Positions 10,252-18,928 of a DNA stretch of 64,000 nt are shown one piece after another. A model generated the notes under the pieces. The model was not told the DNA's origin, did not search any database, and saw only the letters and a list, made by a program, of their open reading frames with translations. A program made the translations under genes and the position numbers. Every line of letters begins with the position of its first letter. The stretch's first letter is position 1. This DNA is from Chitinophagaceae bacterium (GTDB lineage Bacteria; Bacteroidota; Bacteroidia; Chitinophagales; Chitinophagaceae): positions 682,001-746,000 of the forward strand of contig JADKJX010000003.1 of the NCBI GenBank assembly GCA_016720775.1, in the 5' to 3' direction.

Positions 10252-11202
10252 ATGAAAAAAATATCTTTTTTGCTCTTATTGATTTTTTGTGTTTTAGCTG
10301 CATGTTGTCAAAAACAGATCACGGTTGTGCAGGATGGAAGTGGTGATTACAGAACCGTGCAGGAAGCATTCAATGCCGTTCCGTACAATAATAAAAAACC
10401 GGTAACCATTATTGTTGGGGAAGGTATTTACAAAGAAAAACTGTTGCTTGACTCAACTAAGAACTTTGTTACACTGATAGGTGCAAATAAATTCACTACG
10501 ATCCTTACATACGATGATCATACGGGAAAAATTTCTCCCATAGGCGACAGCATCAATACAAGAACTTCCTGGAGTTTTAAGATACTGGCTGATAATTTTA
10601 CGGCCAGCAATATCACTTTTCAAAACGATGCAGGTTTCTCAGCAGGACAGGCGGTTGCCGTTGAATCGGATGGCGACAAAGCCATGTTCAACAACTGCCG
10701 TTTCATCGGTAACCAGGATGTACTGTTCACAAACAACGAAAAAAGCCGGCAGTATTACCAGCAATGCTACATTGAAGGAACTACTGATTTTATTTTCGGC
10801 TCAGCCACCGTTTGGTTTGAACAATGCCATATCCACAGTAAAAAGAATTCACATGTTACAGCTGCATCTACTCCGCAGGAAAAAAAATGGGGTTATGTTT
10901 TTAATGATTGTGTGCTGACAGGTGATACTTCCTTACACAATGCATCGCTGGGCCGCCCCTGGCGCCCTTATGCAGCCGTTGTTTATATCCATTGCTTTAT
11001 TGGAGAACACATAAGAGCAGAAGGATGGAGTAACTGGAACAATACCGACAGCTATAAAACGGCAAGGTATGCTGAGTATAAGAATTACGGACCATCGGCT
11101 GATCCTGCTAAGAGAGTGAACTGGTCAAGGCAATTAACAGATGAAGAAGCAAAGGAATATAATGTACGGAAATTTTTGAGCAACTTTATGTTGAACAAAT
11201 GA
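10252..11202 (+). CDS. Pectin methylesterase (CE8)
   Basis: A 316-residue CE8 right-handed beta-helix enzyme that hydrolyses methyl esters of homogalacturonan. The signal peptide has a lipobox-like LAAC, so it may be a lipoprotein. All catalytic blocks are present: GQAVAVE (Gln133), GNQDVLF (Asp156), GTTDFIFG (Asp179) and LGRPWRPY (Arg235, Trp237). It starts 2 bp after the esterase stop, an obvious co-transcribed pair. The second CE8 domain in this locus (20836-22866) lacks the canonical LGRPW block, so this gene is the clear methylesterase. Confidence 0.93.
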   Translation: MKKISFLLLLIFCVLAACCQKQITVVQDGSGDYRTVQEAFNAVPYNNKKPVTIIVGEGIYKEKLLLDSTKNFVTLIGANKFTTILTYDDHTGKISPIGDSINTRTSWSFKILADNFTASNITFQNDAGFSAGQAVAVESDGDKAMFNNCRFIGNQDVLFTNNEKSRQYYQQCYIEGTTDFIFGSATVWFEQCHIHSKKNSHVTAASTPQEKKWGYVFNDCVLTGDTSLHNASLGRPWRPYAAVVYIHCFIGEHIRAEGWSNWNNTDSYKTARYAEYKNYGPSADPAKRVNWSRQLTDEEAKEYNVRKFLSNFMLNK

Positions 11203-11207
11203 TAAGA

Positions 11208-11293
11208 TTGAACCACATAGACACATAGTACACAATAGAAGGTCACATAGCCTATGCGTTTTACTATGTTTCCTATGTGTCTATGTGGTTCAA
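11208..11293. repeat. Intergenic palindrome with 21-bp perfect inverted arms
   Basis: Arms at 11208-11228 and 11273-11293 are perfect complements, starting TTGAACCACATAG and ending CTATGTGGTTCAA, with further CACATAG/CTATG repeats inside. It follows the CE8 gene and could act as a terminator or be a small mobile repeat. The convergent-gene terminator at 34696-34741 shares the CTATGT...ATGTGGTTCA sequence, so the two appear related. Confidence 0.75.
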
Positions 11294-11316
11294 ATAAAAT
11301 TCAAAATTTGAATTAA

Positions 11317-12369
11317 ATGAATAAAATTAAAACAGGGCTTTGTTCCTACGGTATGTCGGGTAAACTTTTTCATGCGCCTTTTATTCAGCAGCATGGAGGC
11401 TATGAATTGGTTGCAGCCGTTGAGCGAAGTAAAAAAGAGATCAATGAAAGATATCCTTCGGTGATCAGCTATTCAACCATCGATGAGCTGATGGCAGATG
11501 AAAATATTGAACTGATCATCATCAACACACCAAACTATACGCACTTTGATTATTCAAAAAAGGCATTGCTTGCCGGCAAGCACATCGTAGTGGAAAAACC
11601 TTTTTGCAATACGGCGAAAGAATGTGATGAACTCATCGCCCTGGCAAAAGAAAAGAACCGGATGATATCGGTTTACCAGAACAGGCGCTGGGACAGTGAT
11701 TTCAGAACCATACGGAAAGTAGTGGAAGAAAAATTATTGGGAGAGGTTGTAGAGGCAGAAATACACTTCGACCGCTACGATGAGAACCTGAGTTACAAAC
11801 TGCACAAAGAAACACCGGGACCCGGCGCAGGCATATTTTATGATCTCGGCCCGCATTTGATTGACCAGGCCCTGCAATTGTTTGGGATGCCCGGGGCCGT
11901 GTTTGCTGATCTTACTGTTTTGCGCCCCATCAGCAAAGTGGATGATTATATGGAACTGATCTTGTTTTACGACCGGCTGCGGGTGCGGTTGAAATCAGGT
12001 TACCTGGTCAAAGAACCGATACCTGCTTATGTTTTTCATGGAACCAAAGGTTCTTTCCTTAAATCAAGGGGCGATATACAGGAAAATTCATTGAAGCAAT
12101 ATATTTCACCCGGCATACCAGATTGGGGTTTGGAACCTGTAGAAGAGCAAGGGTTGCTTCATACCAGCATCAACGGAGAAACAGTAAGAAAGAAAATACC
12201 AACAGAGCGGGGAGACTATAAAGAGTATTACAGGTTACTGCACGAGGCATTGCGAAACGGAGCACCGCTTCCGGTAACGGCAGATGATGGCCGCAACGTG
12301 ATCTATATTATTGATAAAGCTTTTCAAAGCGCTCACGAAAAAAGAATTGTTGAGCTACGATGCGTTTAA
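11317..12369 (+). CDS. Gfo/Idh/MocA-family oxidoreductase
   Basis: A 350-residue NAD(P)-dependent sugar dehydrogenase-like protein. It has an N-terminal Rossmann domain (start KTGLCSYGMSGKLFHAP, with a G-x-S-G-K variant of the dinucleotide loop), the family motif VVEKPFCNTAKECDEL (Lys near residue 94), and a C-terminal domain with PGPGAGIFYDLGPHLIDQAL. Family members oxidise or isomerise sugars and inositols; the substrate is not predictable here. It has no signal peptide, so it is cytoplasmic. Its last 10 bp overlap the start of the GH43 gene, indicating translational coupling. Confidence 0.88.
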   Translation: MNKIKTGLCSYGMSGKLFHAPFIQQHGGYELVAAVERSKKEINERYPSVISYSTIDELMADENIELIIINTPNYTHFDYSKKALLAGKHIVVEKPFCNTAKECDELIALAKEKNRMISVYQNRRWDSDFRTIRKVVEEKLLGEVVEAEIHFDRYDENLSYKLHKETPGPGAGIFYDLGPHLIDQALQLFGMPGAVFADLTVLRPISKVDDYMELILFYDRLRVRLKSGYLVKEPIPAYVFHGTKGSFLKSRGDIQENSLKQYISPGIPDWGLEPVEEQGLLHTSINGETVRKKIPTERGDYKEYYRLLHEALRNGAPLPVTADDGRNVIYIIDKAFQSAHEKRIVELRCV

Positions 12370-13991
12370 TAAAAAACATACTGTTTATTTTTCTTTGTGG
12401 CTTTTCAACAGCAACGGCACAGACAAATTATGTTTCAAAAGTGTGGGTGGCAGATAATGGCGATGGCACTTATAAAAACCCCGTCATCAATGCAGATTAC
12501 TCCGACCCGGATGCAATTCGTGTGGGCAATGATTACTATCTCGTATCATCAAGCTTTGAAGATATTCCCGGCCTGCCCATCCTTCATTCAAAAGACCTGG
12601 TTAACTGGACGATCATTGGCCATGCATTGAAACGCCAGCCTCCTTTTGAACATTTTTCAAAACCCCAGCATGGCAATGGGGTTTGGGCGCCAAGCATCCG
12701 TTATCATAACAACGAATTTTATATCTACTACCCCGATCCTGATTTTGGTATTTATCTCACTAAAGCAAAAAATATTCTTGGGCCATGGATGGAACCTGTT
12801 TTGGTAGAAGGGGGAAAGGGATTGATCGACCCCTGTCCGCTTTGGGATGATGACGGGAAAACTTATTTGGTTCATGCTTATGCAGGTAGCCGTGCCGGAA
12901 TTAAAAGCATCATCGTGGTAAAGCAAATGAATGCAGAAGGAACAAAAACAACGGATGCCGGTGTGTTGGTTTACGACGGTCATGAAAAAGACCCAACCAT
13001 TGAAGGCCCCAAATTCTATAAACGTAACGGATACTATTACATTTTTGCTCCTGCGGGAGGCGTAAGTACAGGATGGCAATTAGCACTTCGTTCAAAGAAT
13101 GTTTATGGTCCCTATGAAAGAAAAGTAGTGATGGACCAGGGAACAACGCCGGTTAATGGTCCCCACCAGGGTGCATGGGTAACTACACAAACCGGTGAGG
13201 ATTGGTTCCTTCATTTCCAGGATAAAGGCCCGTATGGAAGGGTTGTTCACCTGCAACCCATGAAATGGATCAACGACTGGCCGGTGATCGGTATGGATAA
13301 AGAAGCGGATGGAAAAGGAGAACCGGTGCTTGTTTATAAAAAACCCAATGTTGGAAAAACTTATCCCATTATTACCCCGGAAGAATCAGATGAATTCAAC
13401 GACAATCGGATCGGGCTACAATGGCAATGGATGGCGAACCCGAAAGCAACATGGGCTTTCGCCAATGCATACAATGGCTCATTAAGATTATTCTCAGATA
13501 AATTGCCCGACAGTGCTAGAAATTTATGGGATGTGCCCAATGTGCTGCTGCAGAAATTTCCGGCGGATGAATTTATGGCAACAACGAAGATGACATTCCA
13601 TCCCAATACAAAACTGGAAAATGAAAAAGCAGGATTGACCATGATGGGTTTCAGTTATGCAAGTCTTACTTTGAAAAGCAAAAAGGACGGTATCTATCTT
13701 GTCTACACTGTTTGCAAAGATGCGGATAAAGGAAAACCCGAGAGTGAAGTGGTCATTGCTAAAGTTGATGATGCAGCCATTTATCTAAGGGTGAAAGTTA
13801 CCAAAGGCGCTCAGTGCCGGTTCAGTTATAGTGTAGATGGAAAACAATTCACGGAGGCTGGTGAAGAATTCCAGGCGGAGGTTGGGCGATGGATAGGAGC
13901 AAAGGTTGGGATCTTTTGTACAAGAGAAACACAGATCAATGATTCGGGCTATGCCGATTTTGACTGGTTCAGGGTTGAACAGATTCAATAG
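12360..13991 (+). CDS. Glycoside hydrolase family 43 with C-terminal beta-sandwich
   Basis: A 543-residue secreted enzyme (signal peptide ending ...TATAQ). The N-terminal five-bladed propeller opens NADYSDPDAIRVGNDYYLVS, where the Asp in SDPD is the usual GH43 general base. Further blades carry GLIDPCPLWDDDGKTYLVH and IEGPKFYKRNGYYYIF (Glu as likely general acid). The C-terminal third (about residues 335-540) resembles the concanavalin-like domain attached to beta-xylosidase-type GH43 enzymes. In a pectin locus an arabinofuranosidase or exo-galactanase/xylosidase trimming side chains is plausible; linkage specificity cannot be read from sequence. Confidence 0.88.
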   Translation: MRLIKNILFIFLCGFSTATAQTNYVSKVWVADNGDGTYKNPVINADYSDPDAIRVGNDYYLVSSSFEDIPGLPILHSKDLVNWTIIGHALKRQPPFEHFSKPQHGNGVWAPSIRYHNNEFYIYYPDPDFGIYLTKAKNILGPWMEPVLVEGGKGLIDPCPLWDDDGKTYLVHAYAGSRAGIKSIIVVKQMNAEGTKTTDAGVLVYDGHEKDPTIEGPKFYKRNGYYYIFAPAGGVSTGWQLALRSKNVYGPYERKVVMDQGTTPVNGPHQGAWVTTQTGEDWFLHFQDKGPYGRVVHLQPMKWINDWPVIGMDKEADGKGEPVLVYKKPNVGKTYPIITPEESDEFNDNRIGLQWQWMANPKATWAFANAYNGSLRLFSDKLPDSARNLWDVPNVLLQKFPADEFMATTKMTFHPNTKLENEKAGLTMMGFSYASLTLKSKKDGIYLVYTVCKDADKGKPESEVVIAKVDDAAIYLRVKVTKGAQCRFSYSVDGKQFTEAGEEFQAEVGRWIGAKVGIFCTRETQINDSGYADFDWFRVEQIQ

Positions 13992-14009
13992 GTCTAAAAA
14001 CAATTTATC

Positions 14010-14444
14010 ATGATAAAGAAATTATTTGTTGCAGTTATTGCCTTCCTGGCAATGACCATCGGGACCAAAGCACAAAGCAAAGATGAAACAGCAGTTACTA
14101 ATGCGGTCGAACAACTTCGAAAAGCAATGGTTGATGCTGATTCAGTTATGATGGATAAACTTACTTCATCAATGCTTAGTTATGGACACTCGGGTGGGCA
14201 TATTGATGATAAGGCAGAGTTCATCCAGAAGATCGTATCCGGCAAGAGCGATTTTGTGAAACTGGAACTGCCGGAACAAACGGTTGCGATAAGTAAAAAT
14301 ACCGCCGTGGTCCGCCATAAATTCAATGCCGTTACCAACGACAACGGCAAGCCGGGAGAAGTGCACTTATCCGTATTGCAGGTATGGCAAAAACTGCATG
14401 GACAGTGGGTTTTACTGGCCAGGCAGGCCGTAAAGATCCAATAG
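14010..14444 (+). CDS. Secreted DUF4440/NTF2-like protein
   Basis: A 144-residue small protein with a signal peptide (ending ...GTKAQ) and an NTF2-like cone fold typical of DUF4440/SnoaL-like proteins: AVEQLRKAMVDADSVMMDKL helix, YGHSGGHIDDKAEFI, and strand pairs ending VLQVWQKLHGQWVLLARQAV. It follows GH43 by 18 bp. Similar proteins occur scattered in Bacteroidota sugar loci; a binding or small hydrolytic role is possible but unproved. Confidence 0.75.
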   Translation: MIKKLFVAVIAFLAMTIGTKAQSKDETAVTNAVEQLRKAMVDADSVMMDKLTSSMLSYGHSGGHIDDKAEFIQKIVSGKSDFVKLELPEQTVAISKNTAVVRHKFNAVTNDNGKPGEVHLSVLQVWQKLHGQWVLLARQAVKIQ

Positions 14445-14476
14445 AAAACCGACATTAAAATCCCCTTAGAAAGATT

Positions 14477-14500
14477 GGTATCGTTATCGGGAACGATTGC
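14477..14500. promoter_or_regulatory. Second LacI-type operator, upstream of kduD
   Basis: GGTATCGTT, a 6-bp centre with CGG, then AACGATTGC. This matches the susC operator in the right arm, in spacing and in the following GTAAA bases; the inner 6-bp arms ATCGTT/AACGAT are perfect. It is 76 bp before the kduD start. It suggests that the kduD-exuT gene series starts from its own promoter under the same regulator. An extra half site, AACGATTG, lies at 14563-14570. Confidence 0.7.
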
Positions 14501-14576
14501 GTAAATAAACCTCTTTTATTGCTCCTGAACCTGAGATTATTTTGGTAAAATTGATATGCTATAACGATTGGTTGTA

Positions 14577-15348
14577 ATGAAAATACCTGCACTTTTTAAC
14601 CTTACTGGCAAGACCGCTTTAGTTACAGGCTGTAACAAAGGCATAGGCAGATCCATGGCCATTGGCCTGGCAGAAGCAGGCGCTGATATCATCGGCGTTT
14701 CGGCAAATATGCCCCTTTCCGGCAGCGAAATTGAAAATGACATTAGTTCCCTCGGCAGGTCATTCAAATCCTATCAATGTGATTTCAGCGACCGGGCATC
14801 CCTTAAAAACTTCATTCAAAAAGTAATTACTGAAAATGAGCGGATCGACATACTGGTGAACAATGCCGGGATGATATTGCGTAATCCCGCCGCAGAACAC
14901 AGCGATGAGTTCTGGGATAAAGTGATGGCTGTTAACCTGGATGCACAATTTATTCTTTCGAGAGAGATCGGAAAGAAGATGATACAGCATGGAAGCGGAA
15001 AAATAATTTTCACCGCTTCTTTATTGAGTTTCCAGGGCGGGGTCAATGTACCCGGTTATGCAGCCAGTCAAGGGAGCCATTGCCAGCCTGATAAAAGCAT
15101 TGGCCAACGAGTGGGCATCCAAAGGAATAAATGTGAATGGCATTGCACCGGGTTATATCGCCACAGATAATACCGAAGCATTGCGGAACGATCCGGACAG
15201 AAGCCAATCGATATTAAGCAGGATACCTGCAAACCGATGGGGAGAGCCGGATGATTTTAAAGGGGTGACTGTTTTTTTAGCCAGTGCCGCCAGTGATTAT
15301 ATGAATGGAACCATTGTAACAGTTGATGGTGGATGGATGGGGAGATAA
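14577..15348 (+). pseudogene. kduD: 2-dehydro-3-deoxy-D-gluconate 5-dehydrogenase (KduD-type SDR), one-base frameshift
   Basis: A short-chain dehydrogenase that reduces 2,5-diketo-3-deoxygluconate to KDG. It has the cofactor loop TGCNKGIGRS (about residues 17-26), the NNAG motif (about 97) and catalytic Ser in FTASLLS. The reading frame breaks in the YxxxK active-site motif: GYAAS is followed by an extra base (T15068 or C15069). After it the other frame reads KGAIASLIKALANEWASKG and on to the normal KduD end VDGGWMGR. Removing one base gives 256 residues, close to the usual ~253. As written, the protein stops at 15170 without its catalytic Lys. Either a sequencing error or recent inactivation. 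The ATG at 14577 is preferred to a TTG three codons earlier. Confidence 0.85.
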
Positions 15349-15506
15349 AGCCCCCTCTATCTCCCCCCAAGGGGGAGTAATTGGAGAAGATTGGTGCAAA
15401 GATTATATTGAAAAAAGAACAAATAAAAATATGTCAGTACAAAAGATAAATAAAGATAAAATGCCGGGCCTCCCTCTCTTTCGGGGAGAGAACGAGGGTG
15501 GGGCTT
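15347..15506 (+). mobile_element. Palindromic intercistronic element, copy 1 (kduD|kduI junction)
   Basis: Inverted ends: the left end begins AAAGCCCCCTCTATCTCCC, directly at the kduD stop, and forms a CTCCCC/GGGGAG hairpin. The right end (15467-15506), read on the minus strand, begins AGCCCCACCCTCG and contains a CCTCTC/GAGAG hairpin. The two ends are the same family in opposite orientation. The 160-bp unit contains the kduI start codon (15431), and its right end is translated in frame as GLPLFRGENEGGA. A second copy lies one gene downstream. Confidence 0.65.
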
Positions 15507-16336
15507 TGCAGATAAGATTTCACAATAGCCCAAAAGAAGTAAGCACCATGACCACCGAAGAATTGCGTAGTAATTTTTTAGTGGAATCATTGATGCAGGC
15601 AGATGCGCTCAACCTGGTGTACACACACTACGACCGCATGATCATTGGCGGTATTGTGCCGGTGACTAAAACGATTAACCTGCCAACATATGAGGCATTG
15701 AAAGCAAAATACTTTTTAGAAAGAAGAGAGTTGGGTGTTATTAATGTTGGCGGAGAGGGTGAGATAAAAGTGAATGGTAAAGCATATGATGTGAACAGGC
15801 TCGATTGCCTGTATGTAGGTAAAGGAACTGAAAAGGTTTCTTTTAAAAGCAAGAAGAAAGACAGTCCGGCAAAATTTTATTTGTTGTCGGCACCTGCCCA
15901 TCATGCGTATGCAACAAGGTTGTTGAAAAAGGAAAAAGCAATGCCAACAGAAATGGGTGCCGTGGCAACAGCCAACCAGCGCACCATTTACAAATACATA
16001 CACGCAGCCGGTATAAAAAGCTGCCAGTTGGTAATGGGACTTACCATTTTAAAAGAAGGGAGTGTGTGGAACACCATGCCCACGCACGTGCACGACCGCA
16101 GGATGGAAGCCTATTTCTATTTTGATGTTCCGAAGGATCAAAAGGTGATTCACCTGATGGGAGAACCCACACAGACAAAGCATTTGGTGGTAAGCAATGA
16201 TGAAGCCATCATCTCCCCGCCATGGAGCATCCACAGTGGATGCGGAACCAGCAATTACGGTTTCATCTGGGGCATGGGTGGCGAGAATTCAGATTATGCC
16301 GATATGGACATGGTTGATATAAATAAATTGAAGTAA
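15431..16336 (+). CDS. kduI: 5-dehydro-4-deoxy-D-glucuronate isomerase
   Basis: A cytoplasmic cupin enzyme that isomerises 5-keto-4-deoxyuronate (from unsaturated galacturonate) to 2,5-diketo-3-deoxygluconate. Conserved blocks: YTHYDRMIIGGIVPVTKTI, YFLERRELGVINVGGEGEI, YVGKGTE, and the zinc-site region WNTMPTHVHDRRMEAYFYF (His-x-His...Glu), then SPPWSIHSGCGTSNYGFIWG. At 301 residues it is about 23 longer than E. coli KduI. The surplus is an N-terminal leader (residues 1-25), of which residues 13-25 are encoded by a palindromic repeat; homology begins at about FHNSPKEVSTM. The ATG at 15431 is chosen; an in-frame ATG at 15323 would lie inside kduD. Confidence 0.93.
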   Translation: MSVQKINKDKMPGLPLFRGENEGGALQIRFHNSPKEVSTMTTEELRSNFLVESLMQADALNLVYTHYDRMIIGGIVPVTKTINLPTYEALKAKYFLERRELGVINVGGEGEIKVNGKAYDVNRLDCLYVGKGTEKVSFKSKKKDSPAKFYLLSAPAHHAYATRLLKKEKAMPTEMGAVATANQRTIYKYIHAAGIKSCQLVMGLTILKEGSVWNTMPTHVHDRRMEAYFYFDVPKDQKVIHLMGEPTQTKHLVVSNDEAIISPPWSIHSGCGTSNYGFIWGMGGENSDYADMDMVDINKLK

Positions 16337-16540
16337 AGCCCCCTCTATCTCCCCCGAAGGGGGAGGAAATGGAGAAGATTAATGCGGAGAATATGTTTTG
16401 CTTTTTATGAAATTGAGAAACAAATATTTTGTATAGAAAAGTTGAAGAAAGATCTAAAGAAAAATATGTCACTACAAATGACCAATAGAAAAAAAATGTT
16501 TGGCCTCCCTCTCTTTTGGAGAGGGACCGAGGGTGAGGCC
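16335..16540 (+). mobile_element. Palindromic intercistronic element, copy 2 (kduI|GH28 junction)
   Basis: Same layout as copy 1. The left end AAAGCCCCCTCTATCTCCC sits directly at the kduI stop, with hairpin CTCCCCC-GAA-GGGGGAG. The right end at 16502-16540 (GGCCTCCCTCTC...GAGGCC) is opposite in orientation and is translated in frame in the next gene. The 36 bases from the start ATG (16466) to the right end match copy 1 at 26 of 36 positions. The interior upstream of the ATG is longer and more diverged. Confidence 0.65.
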
Positions 16541-18928
16541 GGGAAATACTTTATCATCTTATCCCTGGTCATCAGCGGCTTTTCTTTTTTATTACCTGAA
16601 AGAAAGGTAACGGTCTTTTTGATCGGTGACAGCACCATGGCCAACAAGCCGCTCGATGATAACCCGGAAAGAGGCTGGGGCATGTACTTTCCAAAATACA
16701 TGACCGATGAAATTGAGGTACAGAACCATGCGGTTAATGGACGAAGCACAAAGAGTTTTATCAACGAACATCGTTGGGATACGGTAATGAGCCGGTTGAA
16801 AGCCGGTGATTATGTCCTGATACAATTTGGGCATAACGATCAGAAAGCAGAAGACAGTAATCGCTCGGCACCGGCACACACATTGTATAAAGAGAACCTG
16901 GTGCGTTTTGTAAATGACGTACGAAGCAAAGGAGCTAACCCGGTTTTAATAACCCCGGTGATGCGGAGAAAATTTGACGAAACCGGAAAATTTGTTGACC
17001 AGCATGGTGATTATCCAGGCGTGGTAAAAGAAGTGGCAGCTGCCATGAACGTTCCGTTGATCGACCTGCACAGAAGCAGCGAAGCACTCATTGTAAAAGA
17101 AGGCGTGCAAGGATCAAGAAGATTATTCCTGAACATACCCGCCAACCATTTTAAAAATTACAAAGGCAAGGAAGAAGATAATACACACTTCAGTGAATAT
17201 GGCGCAGCTTCCATGGCTTCATTGGTTTGCCAGGATATAAAAGATCAAAATCTTGCACTGGCAAAATACCTGAAGCCTTCCGACTTCAAAGAAAAATTTG
17301 CATTCGAACTTCCTAAAATTTATGCGCCGCATTTTAAAAGAGACACCTTCAACATCATGAATTATGGTGCAGTAGCAGATGGGATGACGTTGAATTCTGC
17401 CGCCATCAATAAAACCATTGACGAATGTGCCAAAAAGGGCGGCGGTACCGTTTTAATTCCAAGAGGTTCTTTTGTTACCGGCCCCATCCTTATGAAAAGC
17501 AATATCAACCTGCACCTGGATAAAGGTGCCCTGGTGATCTTTAGTTCCGACTTTAACCAGTATCCGTTAGTCGTTTCAACATTCGAGGGCGTAGAAGCCG
17601 CCCGTTGCCAGTCGCCGGTTACGGCAGAGAATTTAGAAAATATTGCCATCACCGGAGAAGGGATCATGAATGGCAATGGGTTTTACTGGAGGCCATTGCC
17701 AAGGGCCAAGATGACCGAGAGTGAATGGAAGTCGCACATAAAAAAATACGGCGGCGTACTTACCGAAGACCAGAAGACATGGTACTCATCTGCTAAAGCA
17801 TTGAAAGGGTTTACCGACAAAACCATTGGCAAACTGGCCGGTGGAAAAAAGGTAAGTGATTTTGAAGACGTGAAAGATTACCTGCGCCCGAACATGATCC
17901 GCATCTTCAACTGCAAAAATGTATGGATACAGGATGTGACATTTGAGAATTCTCCTGCCTGGACAACTCATATTAATTTCAGTGAACACATTACCATTAA
18001 AAATCTTACGGTAAAAAATCCCTGGTATGGAACCAACACCGATGCACTGGATCTCGATTGCAGTAAGAACGTGCTGGTGGAAGATTGTCATTTCGATACC
18101 GGCGATGACGGCATCTGCATCAAGAGCGGCAGGGATGAAGAAGGGAGGCGGCGTGGCGTTCCTACGAAAGATGTGATCGTAAACAACTGTGTGGTGTATC
18201 ATGCCCATGGCGGCTTTGTGGTAGGCAGCGAAATGAGTGGCGGCGTAAATAATATGTTTGTAAGCAACTGCACTTTTATCGGAACTGATATAGGGCTTCG
18301 TTTTAAAACAACAAGGGGAAGAGGCGGCATGGTGGAGAATATTTATGTGAACAACGTGAACATGAAAGACATTCCTGCCGAAGCGATCCTGTTTGATATG
18401 TATTATATGGCGAAGGATCCTGTTGTTTTATCAGGTGATAAAAGGGAACCGCCTAAAGTGGAAGCAAAACCTGTTGATGAAACAACGCCCCAGTTCCGCA
18501 ATTTTTATTTCCGCAATATTACCTGCAACGGCGCAGCAAAAGGAATTTTTGTAAGGGGCATACCGGAGATGCACATAAAAAATATCTGGATCGAAAATGC
18601 GGTACTGCAGGCCGATGAAGGGATCGACATACAGGAAGCAACGAATATCAACCTGAAGAATATTACTATGATCAGCAAAAACACAAAACCTGTTACTTAT
18701 GTGTTGAACAGCGACAGCATTACGATAGATAATTTAAAATTCAAAGACAGTGCAGACGTTTTGTTGCAGGTACAGGGCGAGCGGACAAAAGAAGTGAAAC
18801 TCTTAAACAGCAATGCGGCTGCGGCAAAACAAAAACTGGTCGCTGATTTTGGCGCCAACGAAGCCATGGTGAACTGGACATTGCCCCTACCGGTGGATCC
18901 AAAGAAAAAAACTAAAAAAGCGAAATGA
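16466..18928 (+). CDS. CE12-GH28 fusion: rhamnogalacturonan acetylesterase plus polygalacturonase
   Basis: An 820-residue two-domain enzyme. An SGNH/CE12 domain (about 47-255) has FLIGDSTMAN (Ser56), NGRSTKSF, GHND (122-125) and DNTHFSEYG (Asp238, His241). A GH28 beta-helix (about 295-800) has NTD (524-526), GDDG (Asp547-548), HGG (581-583) and RFK (612-614), all the expected catalytic positions. It should deacetylate pectin and hydrolyse galacturonan. The hydrophobic export segment (about 27-43) is preceded by an odd 26-residue leader whose residues 13-25 come from the palindromic element. The start at 16466 was chosen because the same MS-x-Q start occurs in kduI; an ATG at 16382 is also in frame. 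The ATGA overlap with GH105 couples the genes. Confidence 0.9.
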   Translation: MSLQMTNRKKMFGLPLFWRGTEGEAGKYFIILSLVISGFSFLLPERKVTVFLIGDSTMANKPLDDNPERGWGMYFPKYMTDEIEVQNHAVNGRSTKSFINEHRWDTVMSRLKAGDYVLIQFGHNDQKAEDSNRSAPAHTLYKENLVRFVNDVRSKGANPVLITPVMRRKFDETGKFVDQHGDYPGVVKEVAAAMNVPLIDLHRSSEALIVKEGVQGSRRLFLNIPANHFKNYKGKEEDNTHFSEYGAASMASLVCQDIKDQNLALAKYLKPSDFKEKFAFELPKIYAPHFKRDTFNIMNYGAVADGMTLNSAAINKTIDECAKKGGGTVLIPRGSFVTGPILMKSNINLHLDKGALVIFSSDFNQYPLVVSTFEGVEAARCQSPVTAENLENIAITGEGIMNGNGFYWRPLPRAKMTESEWKSHIKKYGGVLTEDQKTWYSSAKALKGFTDKTIGKLAGGKKVSDFEDVKDYLRPNMIRIFNCKNVWIQDVTFENSPAWTTHINFSEHITIKNLTVKNPWYGTNTDALDLDCSKNVLVEDCHFDTGDDGICIKSGRDEEGRRRGVPTKDVIVNNCVVYHAHGGFVVGSEMSGGVNNMFVSNCTFIGTDIGLRFKTTRGRGGMVENIYVNNVNMKDIPAEAILFDMYYMAKDPVVLSGDKREPPKVEAKPVDETTPQFRNFYFRNITCNGAAKGIFVRGIPEMHIKNIWIENAVLQADEGIDIQEATNINLKNITMISKNTKPVTYVLNSDSITIDNLKFKDSADVLLQVQGERTKEVKLLNSNAAAAKQKLVADFGANEAMVNWTLPLPVDPKKKTKKAK

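Noticed and set aside
14568..14576. TTG start for kduD
   Set aside because: The ATG three codons later gives the standard SDR N-terminus.
15347..16540. The RAYT at 46528-47076 as the mobiliser of the GC-rich junction elements
   Set aside because: The junction elements share no sequence with the REP-like units around that transposase, so a link is unsupported.
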